A DNA stretch of 64,000 bases from Nocardioides speluncae (GCF_003121585.1 NZ_QEOO01000042.1:124001-188000), one strand, 5' to 3'. Positions 53,691 through 62,509 are shown, counted from the first letter of the stretch. The notes: generated by a model from the letters alone, not told the origin. Made by a program: numbers and translations.

Positions 53691-54760
53691 CCGACTCGAA
53701 CGACGAGCGCCGGCTGCGCGGGCTCCTCGACGACGCGGTGTCCGACATCGAGCCTCGCAATGCCCTTGACCAGATCCGTGCCCGTACCAAGGAGAATCAG
53801 ATGACCGACCGCCGACCGTGGATCTGGGGAGTCGGCGGCGCCGTCGTCGCCACCGCTGCGACCGTGGCGCTGATCGCGGCCGTTGGTACGCCGGGCGGCG
53901 ACGAGGCCGACAAGGAGGACCCGGTCGCCCCGACCGGTTCGGTCAGCGAGAACGTCGACCCGACGACCGACGTCACCCCGACCGAGCCCGACGGCCCCGA
54001 CCCGTCCGAGTCCGGGGAGCCGGCCACCGGCGAGAAGCAGGCCGTCGGCGTCTACTACCTCGGCGACACCCCGTCCGGCGCCGGGTTGTACCGCGAGTTC
54101 CACCAGGTCCCGGAGGAGAGTGCGCTGCTCGGCGCGTTGCGCGAGGCCACCGTGGTCGAGCCGGCCGATCCCGACTACCGCACCCCATGGCTCGGCGTCA
54201 TGACCATCGACTCGGCCGAGGTGGACGGCGACGTGCTTCGGATCGGCCTGTCCGACGTCGCCGAGCGACCCGCTCGGATGACCGACCGAGAGGCCGAGCT
54301 CGCGATCCAGCAGCTGATCTATACCGCACAGGCGGCGGTCCAGCAGCGGCTGCCGGTGCAGTTCGAGGTCTCCGGCAACCCGGTGGCCGAGACCCTCGGC
54401 GTACCCACCTCGGAGCCGCTTACCCAGGCCGCGGAGCTCGACGTCCTCGCCCTCGTGTCGCTCACCACGCCTGCCGAAGGCCAGACGGTCAGCGGAGGCC
54501 GGCTGGAGTTCTCCGGGCGGGCCAGCTCGTTCGAGGCGACCGTGCCCTGGCAGCTCCGGCAGGGCGACGAGGTGATCAGACGCGGGTCCGTCATGTCGAG
54601 CGGTGACTGGATGACCCGCCTCGCGGCATTCGAGGGGGCAGTCTCGGTCGCTGGATTGACTCCCGGCACCTACACGTTCGCCGCGATGACCGACGACCCG
54701 AGCGGTGGCGCCGAAGGCAACGGTCCGAGTGAGGACACTCGAACCATCGTTGTGAAGTAG
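53687..54760 (+). CDS. Membrane protein with GerMN and Gmad2 domains, partner of the sigma factor
   Basis: This has 357 residues. A cytosolic segment of about 40 residues, a membrane helix (WGVGGAVVATAATVALIAAV), then a Thr/Pro/Glu-rich stalk. The extracellular GerMN domain has AVGVYYLGDTPSGAGLYREF and ELAIQQLIYTAQAA. The C-terminal immunoglobulin-like Gmad2 domain has LTTPAEGQTVSGGRLEFSGRA and GSVMSSGDWMTRLAAF. The cytosolic part could bind the overlapping sigma factor. Similar sigma/GerMN pairs are common in actinobacteria. Confidence 0.85.
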   Translation: MTDSNDERRLRGLLDDAVSDIEPRNALDQIRARTKENQMTDRRPWIWGVGGAVVATAATVALIAAVGTPGGDEADKEDPVAPTGSVSENVDPTTDVTPTEPDGPDPSESGEPATGEKQAVGVYYLGDTPSGAGLYREFHQVPEESALLGALREATVVEPADPDYRTPWLGVMTIDSAEVDGDVLRIGLSDVAERPARMTDREAELAIQQLIYTAQAAVQQRLPVQFEVSGNPVAETLGVPTSEPLTQAAELDVLALVSLTTPAEGQTVSGGRLEFSGRASSFEATVPWQLRQGDEVIRRGSVMSSGDWMTRLAAFEGAVSVAGLTPGTYTFAAMTDDPSGGAEGNGPSEDTRTIVVK

Positions 54761-54776
54761 TCGCTAACTTGGCGGC

Positions 54777-55820
54777 ATGCAGCTCAGCCCCCGCGACCTG
54801 AACCGGACCTTCCTGCACCGCCAGCACCTCCTGGAGCGGACTACGCGCCCGATCCCGCATGTCGTGGAGCACCTCATCGGGCTGCAGGCGCAGGAGAACC
54901 TGCCGCCGTACCTCTCGCTCGCGGCTCGGCTGGCCGAGTTCGACCCGTACGCCGTCTCCGCCGCGCTGGAGGACAAGTCGCTGGTGCGGCTGCTGTGCAT
55001 GCGCGGGACCATCCACCTGCTGGTGCCCGGCGACGCGCTCACGCTGCGCCAGTGGACCCAGCCGTGCCAGGACCGCGAACGCAAGCACAGCCAGAACGTC
55101 ATCGAGGCGCTCCACCTCGACACCGCGGAGGTCAACGCCGCGATCTCCGAGGCGCTGCTCGACGGGCCGCTCGCGATGAAGACGCTGGGCGAAGCCCTCG
55201 AGGAGCGCTTCCCCGGCGTGCCGGGCAACGCGCTGGCCCACCTCGCCCGGATCAACCAGCCGCTGGCCCAGCTGCCGCCGCGCGGCCAGTGGAAGAAGCC
55301 GGGCGGCGTGATCTACCAGTACGTCGACCGCTGGCTGGGCGAGCCGCTGCGAGAGCCGGACGTGGCCGAGATCGTCCGCCGCTACCTGCGCGCCTACGGC
55401 CCCGCGACCGCCGCCGACGTCACCGCGTGGTCCGGCGTCACCCGGCTGGTCCCGGTGCTTAAAGGCATGGACGACCTCGTCCAGCACGCGGGAGAGAACG
55501 GCAAGACCCTGTACGACGTACCCGAGGGCGAGATCGTCACCGGCGAGACCCCGGCGCCGGTGCGTCTGCTCGGCGTCTACGACAACGTCTGGCTCTCGCA
55601 CGCCGGCCGCGACCGGGTGACCGATCCGGTCAAGCGGAAGAACTGGATGGGCGTCAACGGCGGCATCGGTAACACGATCTTCGTCGACGGCATGCTCGAA
55701 GGCATGTGGCGGGTCGAGGACGGCACGATCACCGTGACGACCTACCGCGACCTCACCAAGCCCGAGCAGTCCGACCTCGACGAGGAACTGGACCGCGCCA
55801 AGGTTCTCCTCGCCCGCTAG
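54777..55820 (+). CDS. Winged-helix DNA-binding domain protein (HTH_42/AlkZ-like)
   Basis: This has 347 residues from the ATG at 54777. The pattern LNRTFLHRQHLLERTTRPI, HLIGLQAQENLPPYLSLAARL, CMRGTIHLLVPGD and YLRAYGPATAADVTAWSGV matches the HTH_42 family. That family includes the DNA glycosylase AlkZ and YcaQ, which act on cross-linked or alkylated DNA. The AlkZ catalytic Q-x-Q is present as QAQ. A repair role is plausible but not shown. A TAACTT six bases before ATG suggests a leaderless start. Confidence 0.82.
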   Translation: MQLSPRDLNRTFLHRQHLLERTTRPIPHVVEHLIGLQAQENLPPYLSLAARLAEFDPYAVSAALEDKSLVRLLCMRGTIHLLVPGDALTLRQWTQPCQDRERKHSQNVIEALHLDTAEVNAAISEALLDGPLAMKTLGEALEERFPGVPGNALAHLARINQPLAQLPPRGQWKKPGGVIYQYVDRWLGEPLREPDVAEIVRRYLRAYGPATAADVTAWSGVTRLVPVLKGMDDLVQHAGENGKTLYDVPEGEIVTGETPAPVRLLGVYDNVWLSHAGRDRVTDPVKRKNWMGVNGGIGNTIFVDGMLEGMWRVEDGTITVTTYRDLTKPEQSDLDEELDRAKVLLAR

Positions 55821-55878
55821 TCGGACAAGTTGCCCCACGCGAAACTGTCCGTGCCCGCTGGAAGTTTCCGACGGGATG

Positions 55879-55912
55879 GGGCAGTTTCACTAGGTACCTA
55901 GTGAAACTGCCC
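55879..55912. terminator. 34-bp perfect palindrome between convergent genes
   Basis: Bases 55879-55912 are fully self-complementary (centre GGTACC, unit GGGCAGTTTCACTA). It separates the AlkZ-like gene (+) from rsmE (-). Two looser related segments (GAAACTG, GCCCCA) lie upstream at 55832-55848. A bidirectional terminator is likely. Confidence 0.65.
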
Positions 55913-55917
55913 GCCCC

Positions 55918-56658
55918 TTACGCCCAGCGAGACGTCCGGGCGAGCAGCGCGCTGGTGGCGGCGAGGCCGGCGGTGGAGGTGCGGAGCACTTCGGTGCCGA
56001 GCCGGACCGAGGTTGCGCCTGCGGCTGCGAAGGCGGCGAGCTCCTCGTCGGTGATGCCGCCCTCGGGGCCGACCACGACCACGATCGACCCGGATTCGGG
56101 AATCGCCACGGACGCGAGCGAGGTTGTCGCTGCCTCGTGGAGTACGACGCTCACCTCGGCCCCACGCAGCAGCTCGGCGACCGCGTCGGTCGTCGCCAGC
56201 GGTGCGACCGTGGGGAACCAGGAACGGCGGGACTGCTTGGCCGCCTCGCGCGCGGTCGAGCGCCACTTCGCGAGGGACTTCTCGGCGCGCTCGCCGCGCC
56301 ACACCGCGACGCAGCGTGCGGCCGCCCACGGCACGATCGCCTCGACGCCGATCTCGGTGAGCACCTCGACGGCCAGCTCGCCGCGGTCACCCTTGGGGAT
56401 CGCCTGGACGACGGTGATCGACGGCGCCGGCCGGTCGGCGTACGCCAGGTCGGTGACGCCGATGGTGAAGACCTTCTTACCGGTGCTGGCGACCTCGCCG
56501 GTGACCGACGTACCGGCGCCGTCGGTGAGCACTACCCGCTCACCGACGCGCAGCCGGCGGACCGTGACCGCGTGATGCGCCTCGTCGCCGGTCACCTCGA
56601 CCGTGCCGCCGACGCCGACCCCGGCCAGCGTCGGAACCAGATGGACCGGGAGGCTCAC
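55918..56658 (-). CDS. rsmE: 16S rRNA (uracil-1498-N3)-methyltransferase
   Basis: This SPOUT-fold enzyme methylates U1498 of 16S rRNA. It has 246 residues from GTG. The N-terminal PUA-like domain has GDEAHHAVTVRRLRVGE. The knotted C-terminal domain has VVVVGPEGGITDEELAAF and VRLGTEVLRTSTAGLAA, the SAM-binding trefoil motifs. It is next in line after dnaJ with a 16-bp gap, so it may be transcribed from the hrcA promoter. Confidence 0.95.
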   Translation of the reverse strand: MSLPVHLVPTLAGVGVGGTVEVTGDEAHHAVTVRRLRVGERVVLTDGAGTSVTGEVASTGKKVFTIGVTDLAYADRPAPSITVVQAIPKGDRGELAVEVLTEIGVEAIVPWAAARCVAVWRGERAEKSLAKWRSTAREAAKQSRRSWFPTVAPLATTDAVAELLRGAEVSVVLHEAATTSLASVAIPESGSIVVVVGPEGGITDEELAAFAAAGATSVRLGTEVLRTSTAGLAATSALLARTSRWA

Positions 56659-56674
56659 AGGCGTGACCGCTGGC

Positions 56675-57850
56675 TCAGTGCTGGTTGAACGCGTCGCGCA
56701 GCCGGCCGAAGACCGACTTCGGCGTGCTCGGCTTGATCGTGCCGTCGGGGCTCAGCTCGTCACGCGCGGCGGCCAGCTCCCGCATCAACAGCTCCTGCCG
56801 GCCGTCGAGCTTGGTCGGCGTCTCCACGACCACGGTCACGATCAGGTCGCCGCGGGTGGTGCCGCGCAGGCCGGGTACGCCGCGGCTGTGCATGATGTGC
56901 TCCGCGCCGGACTGGGTGCCGGCCTTCAGCTCCAGCTGGAACGAGGTCTCGCGCTTCGACTTGTCCTCGGACGGGAGGTCGGCCTCCAGCGTCGGGATCT
57001 TGATCGAGGTGCCGAGCGCTGCGGCGGTCATGGGCACCGAGACCGTGCAGTGCAGGTCGTTGTTGTGGCGGGTGAAGGTGGCGTGCGGGGCGACGTGGAT
57101 CTCGACGTACAGGTCGCCGGCGGGGCCGCCGCCCGGCCCGACCTCACCCTTCTCGGCGAGCTGGACCCGGGTGCCGGTGTCGACGCCGGCCGGGATCCGC
57201 ACCGTCAGCGAGCGCCGTGCCCGCACGCGGCCGTCACCGGAGCACTCGCGGCACGGCTCGGGGATGATCGTGCCGAACCCGCGGCAGGCTGCGCACGGCC
57301 GGAGGGTGCGGATCTCGCCCAGGAACGAGCGCTGGACGTGGGCGACCTCGCCGGCGCCGTGGCAGGTCTCGCAGGTCACCGGCTTGCTGCCGGGAGCCGC
57401 GCCGTCGCCGTTGCAGGTCTCGCAGAGTACGGCGGTGTCGACCTTGATCTCGCGGCTGATCCCGAACGCGGCCTCGGCGAGCTCGACGTCGAGCCTGATC
57501 AGGGCGTCCTGGCCACGGCGCACCCGCGGCCGCGGACCGCGGCCGGCCGCCGTACTGCCGGGCGCGCCGCCGCCGAAGAACGCGTCCATGATGTCGGTGA
57601 ACGAGAAGCCGGCGCCCTGGCCGAAGCCCGGGCCACCGAAGATGTCGGAGCCACCGCGGTCGTACGCCGCGCGCTTCTGCGGGTCGGACAGCACCTCGTA
57701 GGCGTGCGAGATCTCCTTGAACTTCTCCTGCGTCGCGGGGTCCGGGTTCACGTCAGGGTGCAGCTGCCGGGCCAGACGCCGGTATGCCTTCTTGATCGTG
57801 TCGCCATCCGCGTCGCGGTCGACTCCGAGGAGGTCGTAGAGGTCCTGCAC
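56675..57850 (-). CDS. dnaJ: Chaperone protein DnaJ (DnaJ2-type)
   Basis: This DnaK co-chaperone has 391 residues from GTG. The J domain has HPD at 31-33. A Gly/Phe-rich linker follows. The zinc domain has four CxxCxGxG repeats ([32 protein letters not shown]), then the substrate-binding C-terminal domains. Linkage to hrcA marks it as the DnaJ2 type of actinobacteria, whose first copy normally lies with dnaK-grpE. It is probably under HrcA/CIRCE control. Confidence 0.96.
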   Translation of the reverse strand: MQDLYDLLGVDRDADGDTIKKAYRRLARQLHPDVNPDPATQEKFKEISHAYEVLSDPQKRAAYDRGGSDIFGGPGFGQGAGFSFTDIMDAFFGGGAPGSTAAGRGPRPRVRRGQDALIRLDVELAEAAFGISREIKVDTAVLCETCNGDGAAPGSKPVTCETCHGAGEVAHVQRSFLGEIRTLRPCAACRGFGTIIPEPCRECSGDGRVRARRSLTVRIPAGVDTGTRVQLAEKGEVGPGGGPAGDLYVEIHVAPHATFTRHNNDLHCTVSVPMTAAALGTSIKIPTLEADLPSEDKSKRETSFQLELKAGTQSGAEHIMHSRGVPGLRGTTRGDLIVTVVVETPTKLDGRQELLMRELAAARDELSPDGTIKPSTPKSVFGRLRDAFNQH

Positions 57851-57894
57851 GTGGTGTGTCCTTCGTGGGTCTTGTTGGGAGGGCGGCCTGGCGC

Positions 57895-58917
57895 TCAGGC
57901 CTCGTCGAGGATGCGCGAGACGTAGCGCGCCACCGCACGCACCGCCGCCATCGTGCCGGGATAGTCCATGCGGGTCGGTCCGACGATGCCCAGGCTGGCC
58001 AGCGCCTCGTCGCCCGGGCCGTAGCCGGTGGCGACCACGCTGGTGCTGGCGAGCTCCTGGTAGGGACCCTCGTGGCCGATGGTGACCGTGATGGTGCCGC
58101 CGGTGCTGGCCTCACCAAGCAGCTTGAGGAGTACGACGTGCTCCTCCAGGGCTTCCAGCATCGGCCGGATCGTGGTGTCGAAACCCTCACCGAAGTGGGC
58201 GAGGTTGGCCGCCCCGCCAACCGCGACCCGCTCGTCGGAGCGGTGGTCCGACATCGCCTCGACCAGCGCGGCCACCACGGCCTTGGCGGCCGGCGCGATC
58301 GGCTGTCCGACCTGGTCGGGGAGGGTGGTCAGGGCGGCGGCAGCGTCGGAGATTCGCTCGCCGGCCACCGCCCGGTTGACCCGGACCCGGAGATCGGCGA
58401 GTACGTCGTCAGTCAGCGGGTCGGGCAGCTCGACGAGCCGCTGCTCCACCCGCCCGGTGCTCAGGATCAGCACCAGCAGCAGCCGGATCGGGGCCAGCGC
58501 CACGATCTCGACGTGCCGCACCGTGCTGCGCGAGAGCGTGGGGTACTGCACGACCGCGACCTGGCGGGTCAGCTGCGCCAGCAGCCGGACGCTGCGCTGC
58601 ACCACGTCGTCGAGGTCGACCGCACCGTCGAGGAACGTCGCGATTGCCCGCTTCTCGGCGGTGCTCATCGGCTTGACGGTGGTGAGCCGGTCGACGAACA
58701 GCCGGTAGCCCTTGTCGGTGGGCACCCGCCCCGCACTGGTGTGCGGCTGGGTGATGAACCCCTCCTCCTCGAGCACGGCCATGTCGTTGCGCACCGTCGC
58801 GGGAGAGACCCCGAGCCGGTGCCGCTCGACCAGCGCCTTGGAGCCGACCGGCTCCTCGGTGGAGACGTAGTCCTCAACGATCGCCCGGAGTACGGCGAGC
58901 CGGCGGTCCTCGACCAT
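57895..58917 (-). CDS. hrcA: Heat-inducible transcription repressor HrcA
   Basis: This is a 340-residue repressor of chaperone genes that binds CIRCE. It starts at the ATG at 58917 with GGAGAAGGAGGAG upstream. The N-terminal winged helix has [20 protein letters not shown] and [20 protein letters not shown]. The GAF-like and dimerisation regions extend to [11 protein letters not shown]. The CIRCE-type repeat 38 nt upstream indicates autoregulation. It heads hrcA-dnaJ-rsmE. Confidence 0.96.
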   Translation of the reverse strand: MVEDRRLAVLRAIVEDYVSTEEPVGSKALVERHRLGVSPATVRNDMAVLEEEGFITQPHTSAGRVPTDKGYRLFVDRLTTVKPMSTAEKRAIATFLDGAVDLDDVVQRSVRLLAQLTRQVAVVQYPTLSRSTVRHVEIVALAPIRLLLVLILSTGRVEQRLVELPDPLTDDVLADLRVRVNRAVAGERISDAAAALTTLPDQVGQPIAPAAKAVVAALVEAMSDHRSDERVAVGGAANLAHFGEGFDTTIRPMLEALEEHVVLLKLLGEASTGGTITVTIGHEGPYQELASTSVVATGYGPGDEALASLGIVGPTRMDYPGTMAAVRAVARYVSRILDEA

Positions 58918-58954
58918 GGCTCCTCCTTCTCCGTATTGCTTCGTGCACTCGTCG

Positions 58955-58981
58955 CTGGCACTCACGCTGACTGAGTGCCAA
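58955..58981 (-). promoter_or_regulatory. CIRCE operator of hrcA
   Basis: On the minus strand it reads TTGGCACTC, nine bases, GAGTGCCAG. It matches the CIRCE pattern TTAGCACTC-N9-GAGTGCTAA except for one mirrored base in each arm and the terminal base of the right arm. It is 38 nt upstream of the hrcA ATG. Confidence 0.9.
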
Positions 58982-59031
58982 GCCTACTAGACCAGTAGCC
59001 CCAAGAGTCCGTCGTCGCGACCGCGCAAGCC

Positions 59032-59096
59032 GGATAGTCCAGAACGTTTGACATCACTTCTGGGCCGAAAGTGATGTCAAACGTTCTGGACTATCC
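59032..59096. repeat. Palindromic repeat, copy 2 (28-bp arms)
   Basis: 59032-59059 is the reverse complement of 59069-59096, with a 9-nt loop. The central 25 bp of each arm are identical to the copy at 27785-27847; the loops differ. Here it lies in a divergent spacer (hrcA and DUF2470), so it cannot be explained as a terminator of convergent genes. Confidence 0.9.
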
Positions 59097-59147
59097 ACGC
59101 GGCGAGACAGGTGGGTGGGCGATCTGTCCTGGCCGATCAAGGCCGCA

Positions 59148-59166
59148 TTAGGTTAGGCTCACCTAA
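59148..59166. promoter_or_regulatory. IdeR/DtxR iron box
   Basis: The 19-bp site TTAGGTTAGGCTCACCTAA matches the IdeR/DtxR consensus TTAGGTTAGGCTAACCTAA at all but one position. It is 22 bp before the GTG of the DUF2470 gene, which has a full AGGAGG site. Iron-replete repression of that gene is expected. Confidence 0.9.
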
Positions 59167-59187
59167 CTCGGACATCAGGAGGCCGTT

Positions 59188-59913
59188 GTGGAAGCTGTCG
59201 ACCGTACGCCCACGTCGTTCACTCTCGCCGCCGAGGCGCGCAGCATCCTGTCCTGCCCGGGCGCGGTGAGCCTGGTCGTGGACGGCGTCGAGCAGGTGCA
59301 CGGCAACCCGCGGCTGGTCATGGAGGACCGCGATGGCGTGCCCGTGTTCGTCTGCCCGGCCGGCTCGCCGGTCGACCAGGCGGCCGACAGCCGGCGTACC
59401 GCACTGCTCGAGATCAGCAGCGGCCTCGCCGAGCACCAAGGGATGCCCATCCCGCCCTCAGTGGTGATGGCAGCGAGGCTCCGCAGCGGCGGGCACGCCT
59501 GCGCCGACGCGGATGCGAGCGGGGACTGGCGCGCGGCCGTGGTCGAGACCCGCAAGGTGGTGCTGGTCCGGCCGGGGCTGCCCGGCGAGCCCGAACGCCA
59601 TCTCCCGGTGCCGGTCGAGGACTTCCGGAGCCCAGTGCACGATCTCAACGCCGGTTACCTGCAGAAGTCCGTCGAGCACGCCAACCACTGCCATCAGCGC
59701 GAGCTGCGGCACTCGGTCGCCCAGGCCACCCAGACCCGACTCGACGACATCGCCGGGGTGGCCCTGGCCGACCTCAGCCCGGACGGCGTCACCCTCCGCT
59801 GGGTCGACGCCGGTGGCGCGCGAGCCCGAGAGATCCGGTTCCCGGAGTCCGCGCGGACCCCGGTCGAGCTGGGCCAGCACCTGCGCCGCGAGCTGCACGC
59901 CGGCATCTGCTGA
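59188..59913 (+). CDS. DUF2470 domain protein (HugZ-like), iron regulated
   Basis: This has 241 residues from the GTG at 59188 (AGGAGG, 6 nt). The N-terminal part (PTSFTLAAEARSILSCPGA...RRTALLEISSG) resembles the split-barrel flavin/haem-binding fold. The C-terminal half has DFRSPVHDLNAGYLQKSVEHANHCHQRELRH and GVALADLSPDGVTLRWVD, the DUF2470 module of haem-utilisation proteins such as HugZ. Haem degradation or iron release is inferred. The iron box upstream supports induction under iron limitation. Confidence 0.85.
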   Translation: MEAVDRTPTSFTLAAEARSILSCPGAVSLVVDGVEQVHGNPRLVMEDRDGVPVFVCPAGSPVDQAADSRRTALLEISSGLAEHQGMPIPPSVVMAARLRSGGHACADADASGDWRAAVVETRKVVLVRPGLPGEPERHLPVPVEDFRSPVHDLNAGYLQKSVEHANHCHQRELRHSVAQATQTRLDDIAGVALADLSPDGVTLRWVDAGGARAREIRFPESARTPVELGQHLRRELHAGIC

Positions 59914-59949
59914 CGCGGCGCCGCTTCGGCGCCAGGTAGGTTCGCCTGC

Positions 59950-60798
59950 ATGGCGGACTTCACCGAGGTGGGCGACCGGGTCTGGGTGGCGAACTACGAC
60001 TGGTTCGACCTCAACGTCACCCTGGTCGGCGGCGAGCGCGGACTGCTGGTCGTGGACACCCACTCCTCCGAGCCCGCAGCCAAGGAGGTGGTGGCCGACG
60101 TACGCCGGCTCGGCGCGGGCGAGGTGATCGGCATCATCAACACCCACGAGCACTTCGACCACACCTTCGGCAACGCCATCTTCCGCGACGAGTACGGCGA
60201 GCTCCCGATCCACGCCACCGAGTGGGCCGCCGAGCACACCATCTCCGCGGGCGAGCGGATGAAGCGGAACTACGAGAAGTCCGACGACCCGCATCGCGAC
60301 GAGGTGATGGCGGCCCCGATCGTGCCGGCCGACCACACCTTCTCCTCGGTCGGCACGGTCGACCTCGGCGACCGAGCGGTGGAGCTGATCCATCCCGGCC
60401 GCGGTCACACCGCCGGCGACCTGGTGGTGCTGGTGCCGGACGCAAACGTCCTGGCTGCCGGAGACCTGATCGAGGAGTCCGCTCCCCCGGTCTTCGGCGG
60501 CGACTGCCACCCGCTGGACTGGCCGACCTCGCTCGACCTGGTCCTGCAGCTGCTGAACGGCACGTCGGTCGTGGTGCCCGGTCACGGCGCCGTCGTCGAC
60601 CGCGCGTTCGTGGAGGACCAACGCTCCGACATCGGCGTGGTCGCCGAGACGATCCGCGACCTGGCCGGGCGTGGCATACCTCTCGACGAGGCGCTGGCGG
60701 CGGCCGAGTGGCCGTTCCCGGCCGACGGCCTCGCCAAGGCGGTACGCCGCGGCTACGAGCAGCTGCCCCGGCACGCCCGCCAGCTGCCGCTGATCTGA
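59950..60798 (+). CDS. Metallo-beta-lactamase-fold hydrolase
   Basis: This has 282 residues from the ATG at 59950. The metal motif NTHEHFDHTFGN has H, H, D and H; further ligands are in HPGRGHTAGD and VPGHGAVVD, with LAAGDLIEE. TAGGTT seven bases before ATG suggests leaderless expression. The sequence is closest in pattern to quorum-quenching or Zn-dependent hydrolases of class B type, but the substrate is unknown. It lies downstream of the iron-regulated gene but has its own promoter-like box. Confidence 0.87.
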   Translation: MADFTEVGDRVWVANYDWFDLNVTLVGGERGLLVVDTHSSEPAAKEVVADVRRLGAGEVIGIINTHEHFDHTFGNAIFRDEYGELPIHATEWAAEHTISAGERMKRNYEKSDDPHRDEVMAAPIVPADHTFSSVGTVDLGDRAVELIHPGRGHTAGDLVVLVPDANVLAAGDLIEESAPPVFGGDCHPLDWPTSLDLVLQLLNGTSVVVPGHGAVVDRAFVEDQRSDIGVVAETIRDLAGRGIPLDEALAAAEWPFPADGLAKAVRRGYEQLPRHARQLPLI

Positions 60799-60841
60799 AA
60801 TCCGCTGGCGCTCGCTACAGGCGGGCCATCAAGGTGAGGCC

Positions 60842-61261
60842 ATGACCCTGCGCATCCAGTGCCTCGACATCGACGCCGCCGACCCCGACCGCTTAGCCCA
60901 CTTCTGGGCCGAGGCGCTGGAGTGGCGGCGTACTCACGACTCGGCTGACGAGGTCGCCCTCGAGCCTGCCGAGCACTCGATCTGGGACGGGGTCGCGCCG
61001 GACCTGTTGTTCATCCGGGTCCCGGAGGCCAAGGCCGGAAAGAACCGGATGCACTTCGATCTGCGCCCGGACGACCAGGAGGCCGAGGTCGCCCGACTGG
61101 AGGCGCTCGGCGCGACCCGCATCGACGTCGGCCAGGGCCCGAACGTCAGCTGGGTCGTGATGGCCGACCCGGAGGGCAACGAGTTCTGCGTACTGAAGCC
61201 GCTGACAGCGGAGCAGCGGGCGGAGCTCGATGCGATCATCTCCGCCCGCCACACCGGCTGA
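60842..61261 (+). CDS. VOC-family (glyoxalase-like) protein
   Basis: This has 139 residues. The DUF/VOC pattern is CLDIDAADPDRLAHFWAEALEW, DLLFIRVPEAKAGKNRMHFD, LEALGATRIDVGQ and WVVMADPEGNEFCVL, the common actinobacterial 'glyoxalase_6' type. Metal ligands are likely H76 (RMHFD) and the C-terminal Glu. It may act in resistance or small-molecule metabolism; the substrate is unknown. It abuts the DUF1707 gene end to end. Confidence 0.86.
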   Translation: MTLRIQCLDIDAADPDRLAHFWAEALEWRRTHDSADEVALEPAEHSIWDGVAPDLLFIRVPEAKAGKNRMHFDLRPDDQEAEVARLEALGATRIDVGQGPNVSWVVMADPEGNEFCVLKPLTAEQRAELDAIISARHTG

Positions 61262-61747
61262 TCAGGTGCGTGCGTAGGGCTGGTGGTACGCCGCGTGCCA
61301 CCGGCGCCGGCGCCGCGAGCTACCCAGGCACCACACCACGCCGAGCCCGACGAAGAGCACCCACCACGCGTCCAGCACGATCGCGAGGCCGATCAGGACC
61401 AGGAGCATCGGGAACACGGGCAGCCGAAAGCCACGCGGCCTGCCAGGGCGAGGCCGGGCGGCGGCCACCCTGGCCGGCGCGCCCGGATGGGGGGCCGGCA
61501 GGTCACGGAACAGCTGCTGCAGGTCGCCGCCGGTCTTGGCCGCGAACGCGGCGGCCAGCCGGTCGTCGTACTCCTCGCGGCTCAGCCGGCCCTGGGCGAA
61601 GTGCTCGCCCAGGGCCGAGGCGGCCTCTTCTCGCTCGGCGTCTCCGACCCGGAGGCTGCCGTTGGCGGACGCAACCTGCTGCAGGGCGAACTCCGCCCAC
61701 GGCCGGGGCCGTGCCGATGACCAGGGCTGCTGCGGCCGGGCGGTCAT
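61262..61747 (-). CDS. DUF1707 SHOCT-like membrane protein
   Basis: This has 161 residues. The N-terminal DUF1707 module reads LRVGDAEREEAASALGEHF and GRLSREEYDDRLAAAFAAKT, which resembles SHOCT short helical domains. A Pro/Arg linker follows and two hydrophobic helices (VFPMLLVLIGLAIVLDAWWVLFVGLGVVWCL) with a basic tail. Such genes often pair with PadR regulators, as here by ATGA overlap. The role is unknown; envelope stress linkage is inferred. Confidence 0.85.
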   Translation of the reverse strand: MTARPQQPWSSARPRPWAEFALQQVASANGSLRVGDAEREEAASALGEHFAQGRLSREEYDDRLAAAFAAKTGGDLQQLFRDLPAPHPGAPARVAAARPRPGRPRGFRLPVFPMLLVLIGLAIVLDAWWVLFVGLGVVWCLGSSRRRRRWHAAYHQPYART

Positions 61748-62460
61748 TCCGGCTCACCCTCGGCAAGGAGGCCGTAGAGACGGCGCCGGGTCTCGCTCAG
61801 GATCTCGGCCGCCTGGGCCCGCTGCTCGTCGCTGCCGTTGGCCATCACCTGCCACACCGCGCCCATCACCTGGCCGATCACCGGCTTGAGATCGCCTACG
61901 CCGGCGGCCGCGGCCTGCTCGGTCTCGGTCGCCTCGAAGGGACGCCAGGTCGCCGCCAGCTCCTCGGTGCGCTCGGCGACGTACGCCCGGCCATCGTCGG
62001 TGAGGTCGAGCAGACGCCGGCCGTCAACCTCGCGGCCGGCAACCAGGCCCTCGTCCTCGAGCTGCTGCACGGTCGGGTAGACCGAGCCGGGGCTCGGCTT
62101 CCACGCGCCGCCACTGCGCTCGGAGATCTGCTGGATCACCTGGTAGCCGTTCATCGGCTCCCGCGACAGCACGTCGAGGATCGCCGAGCGGACGTCGCCG
62201 CGGCGTACCTTCGGGCCGCGCGTGCCGCCGCCGAGGTCCGGGCCACCGAAGCTGCGCACCAGGTCCTGCACCCACGGAGGCGGGCCGGGACGTCCGGGCC
62301 GACCACCGTGTCCGCTGTGCCAGCCGCCGCCAACCCATCCGGGTCCCTGCTTGGTCATCTGACGCACCTTCTCCTCACCGATCCAGTCGACCATGTCGGT
62401 CGCCATCGCCCACACGCCGCCGCCGCGGCGGCCGCAAGGGTCGGTTCCGTACCCTCTCAT
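61744..62460 (-). CDS. PadR-family transcriptional regulator
   Basis: This has 238 residues. A Gly-rich lead of about 80 residues precedes the PadR winged helix (AILDVLSREPMNGYQVIQQISERSGGAWKPSPGSVYPTVQQLEDEGL, here cited only for its G-Y-Q-V and P-S-P-G-S-V-Y-P-T motifs). The C-terminal helices are typical. GGAGGAG precedes the ATG. Palindromic sites upstream suggest autoregulation. The overlapping DUF1707 gene is the probable co-regulated product. Confidence 0.9.
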   Translation of the reverse strand: MRGYGTDPCGRRGGGVWAMATDMVDWIGEEKVRQMTKQGPGWVGGGWHSGHGGRPGRPGPPPWVQDLVRSFGGPDLGGGTRGPKVRRGDVRSAILDVLSREPMNGYQVIQQISERSGGAWKPSPGSVYPTVQQLEDEGLVAGREVDGRRLLDLTDDGRAYVAERTEELAATWRPFEATETEQAAAAGVGDLKPVIGQVMGAVWQVMANGSDEQRAQAAEILSETRRRLYGLLAEGEPE

Positions 62461-62480
62461 AGCTCCTCCGATGTCCGCAG

Positions 62481-62509
62481 TATCGCGATACGTCGACGAT
62501 ATATCGCGA
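62481..62509. promoter_or_regulatory. Candidate PadR operator
   Basis: TATCGCGATA (62481-62490) and GATATATCGCGA (62498-62509) form inverted arms around CGTCGAC. AT-rich and palindromic, it lies 21-49 bp upstream of the padR ATG, where it could cover the promoter. Confidence 0.5.
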
